In this document: piece by piece, positions 63,235 to 64,000 of the stretch
Position numbering within the stretch: position 1 is the stretch's first letter
How the letters are laid out: each line of letters starts with the position of its first letter
Origin: Cohnella mopanensis
GTDB taxonomy: Bacteria; Bacillota; Bacilli; Paenibacillales; Paenibacillaceae
Direction of reading: 5' to 3'
NCBI RefSeq assembly: GCF_022352055.1
Contig: NZ_JAKRWM010000002.1
Location: 1-64,000, forward strand
Length of the DNA: 64,000 nt
The notes under the pieces: model-generated
Database searches by the model: none
What the model saw: only the letters and a program-made list of their open reading frames with translations
Told to the model about the DNA's origin: nothing
Translations under genes and position numbers: made by a program

Positions 63235-64000
63235 ATGCGTGAAGAAGTCTATAATTTCTGGCATATGTGCGATTCCAAGTTTCCACTGAATGTCGCCATG
63301 TCGGGAATCTCTTATTGCGACAAAAATTACAGGATCGAGCGGCATGGACAGAACCTGTTTTCGTTCGAATACATTATCGATGGCAGCGGCGTTCTGGAGA
63401 TTAACTCCCAAACCGTGTACCCTCAAAAAAATGACGTCTATATTTTGACCCGCGACAGTGACCACGTCTATTATTCCAGCGAAGATCATCCGTGGACTAA
63501 AATTTGGATTGTGTTTTACGGGGAATTCGCCGAGTTTTTGTTTCAGCGGTATTTGCCAGCAGATACGTATATCGTAAAGGACTGCAGCATTCTTTCTTAT
63601 ATGAATGAAATAATCAACATCTCGTCCGCCAGCAATAAGAGCTATTCCGATTTGATCGATGAAGTCTCGGTCATGCTGCTCAAGATCGTTTTGCATTTAA
63701 AAAACCATTTGGAGCATAAAGTGCTTTCCGCCGCGGAGCGGATCAAATTATGCCTGGACGTGAACATTGAAAACAAGCTGGATATGAACGATGTTTGCAT
63801 GCAGCTTGGATATTCGAAAAATCATATGATCAAGCTGTTTCGGGAAACGTACGGGATTACCCCCTATGCTTATTTTCGCAAACACAAAATCGAACTTGCC
63901 AAGCATTACTTGCTGAATACCCATCTCACGGTCAACGAAATCTCCGTCAAGCTGAACTTTGCAGATCAGCATTATTTTTCTTCGACTTTTAGCGACATTG
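63235..64000 (+). CDS. AraC family transcriptional regulator (partial, cut by window end)
   Basis: At least 255 residues, open to the right edge with no stop. N-terminal cupin-type ligand domain (~1-145; YCDKNYRIERHGQNLFSFEY, then NDVYILTRDSDHVYYSS) and a C-terminal AraC DNA-binding domain starting near 165 (DMNDVCMQLGYSKNHMIKLF, then VNEISVKLNFADQHYFSSTF). Start ATG with GAGGAT 7 bases upstream. It is divergent from the DUF4965 gene (131-base shared gap), which it probably regulates. The final part of the second helix-turn-helix is missing only because the window ends. Confidence 0.88.
   Translation, partial: MREEVYNFWHMCDSKFPLNVAMSGISYCDKNYRIERHGQNLFSFEYIIDGSGVLEINSQTVYPQKNDVYILTRDSDHVYYSSEDHPWTKIWIVFYGEFAEFLFQRYLPADTYIVKDCSILSYMNEIINISSASNKSYSDLIDEVSVMLLKIVLHLKNHLEHKVLSAAERIKLCLDVNIENKLDMNDVCMQLGYSKNHMIKLFRETYGITPYAYFRKHKIELAKHYLLNTHLTVNEISVKLNFADQHYFSSTFSDI

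Noticed and set aside
63169..63696. 175-residue minus-strand open frame at the right edge
   Set aside because: It is antisense to the AraC regulator that runs off the window on the plus strand, whose product has recognisable cupin and helix-turn-helix parts.

Overview
The window looks like a chromosomal segment of an endospore-former-type Firmicute of the Paenibacillaceae (Paenibacillus or Cohnella-like). The reasons are the 5S rRNA 3' end at the left edge, strong AGGAGG ribosome binding sites, frequent TTG and GTG starts, roughly balanced GC, and the gene mix: YesMN-type two-component systems paired with sugar ABC transporters, a Gram-positive Tad pilus locus and many glycoside hydrolases. 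The genus is inferred from gene content; no species marker is present in full.

Layout. 1-5.7 kb: end of a 5S rRNA, a YitT-type membrane protein, an orphan solute-binding lipoprotein, an NfeD/SPFH membrane pair, an NlpC/P60 cell-wall hydrolase and a guanylate-kinase-like protein with an altered P-loop. 5.8-8.35 kb: a GH2 beta-mannosidase behind an AT-rich dyad. 8.4-18.7 kb: a ten-gene, tightly overlapping Tad/Flp pilus operon (CpaE-like, CpaF, TadB, TadC, Flp pilin, two TadE-like proteins, a large TadG-like protein, prepilin peptidase, FHA protein). 18.7-26.9 kb: housekeeping genes (epimerase, lipoprotein, DUF2621 protein, DNase IV with a C-terminal extension, purU, tkt, ppnP) and a beta-hydroxyacid dehydrogenase carrying a C-terminal PilZ domain.

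27-35.8 kb: a YesMN-like two-component pair divergent from a CUT1 sugar ABC transporter and a GH36 alpha-galactosidase, which together look like an alpha-galactoside sensing, uptake and cleavage unit. 36-43.9 kb: pgi, a possible 34-residue membrane peptide, an IMPACT/YigZ gene, a tandem array of 25 in-register 51-bp units between two convergent genes, a YjbQ gene, and a sulfate uptake operon (cysT-cysW-cysA-sbp) with an operator-like dyad at its promoter. 44-53 kb: a membrane-anchored GNAT, a GH95 fucosidase, a TetM-like ribosomal GTPase and a second two-component pair. 53-64 kb: an LplB/YtcP-type transporter with its lipoprotein, a DraG-like ADP-ribosylglycohydrolase with a C-terminal beta-rich region, a Cof-type phosphatase, a Gfo/Idh/MocA oxidoreductase, a truncated LacI regulator, a DUF4965-type 'glutaminase' and a divergent AraC regulator cut by the window edge.

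The right two thirds is largely a plant or host glycan utilisation landscape in which each uptake module has its own sensor. The most unusual items are the PilZ-dehydrogenase fusion (a possible c-di-GMP-controlled metabolic enzyme), the 51-bp hairpin array, and the DraG-like enzyme in a sugar-transport operon. No CRISPR, IS element, phage or tRNA gene was recognised.
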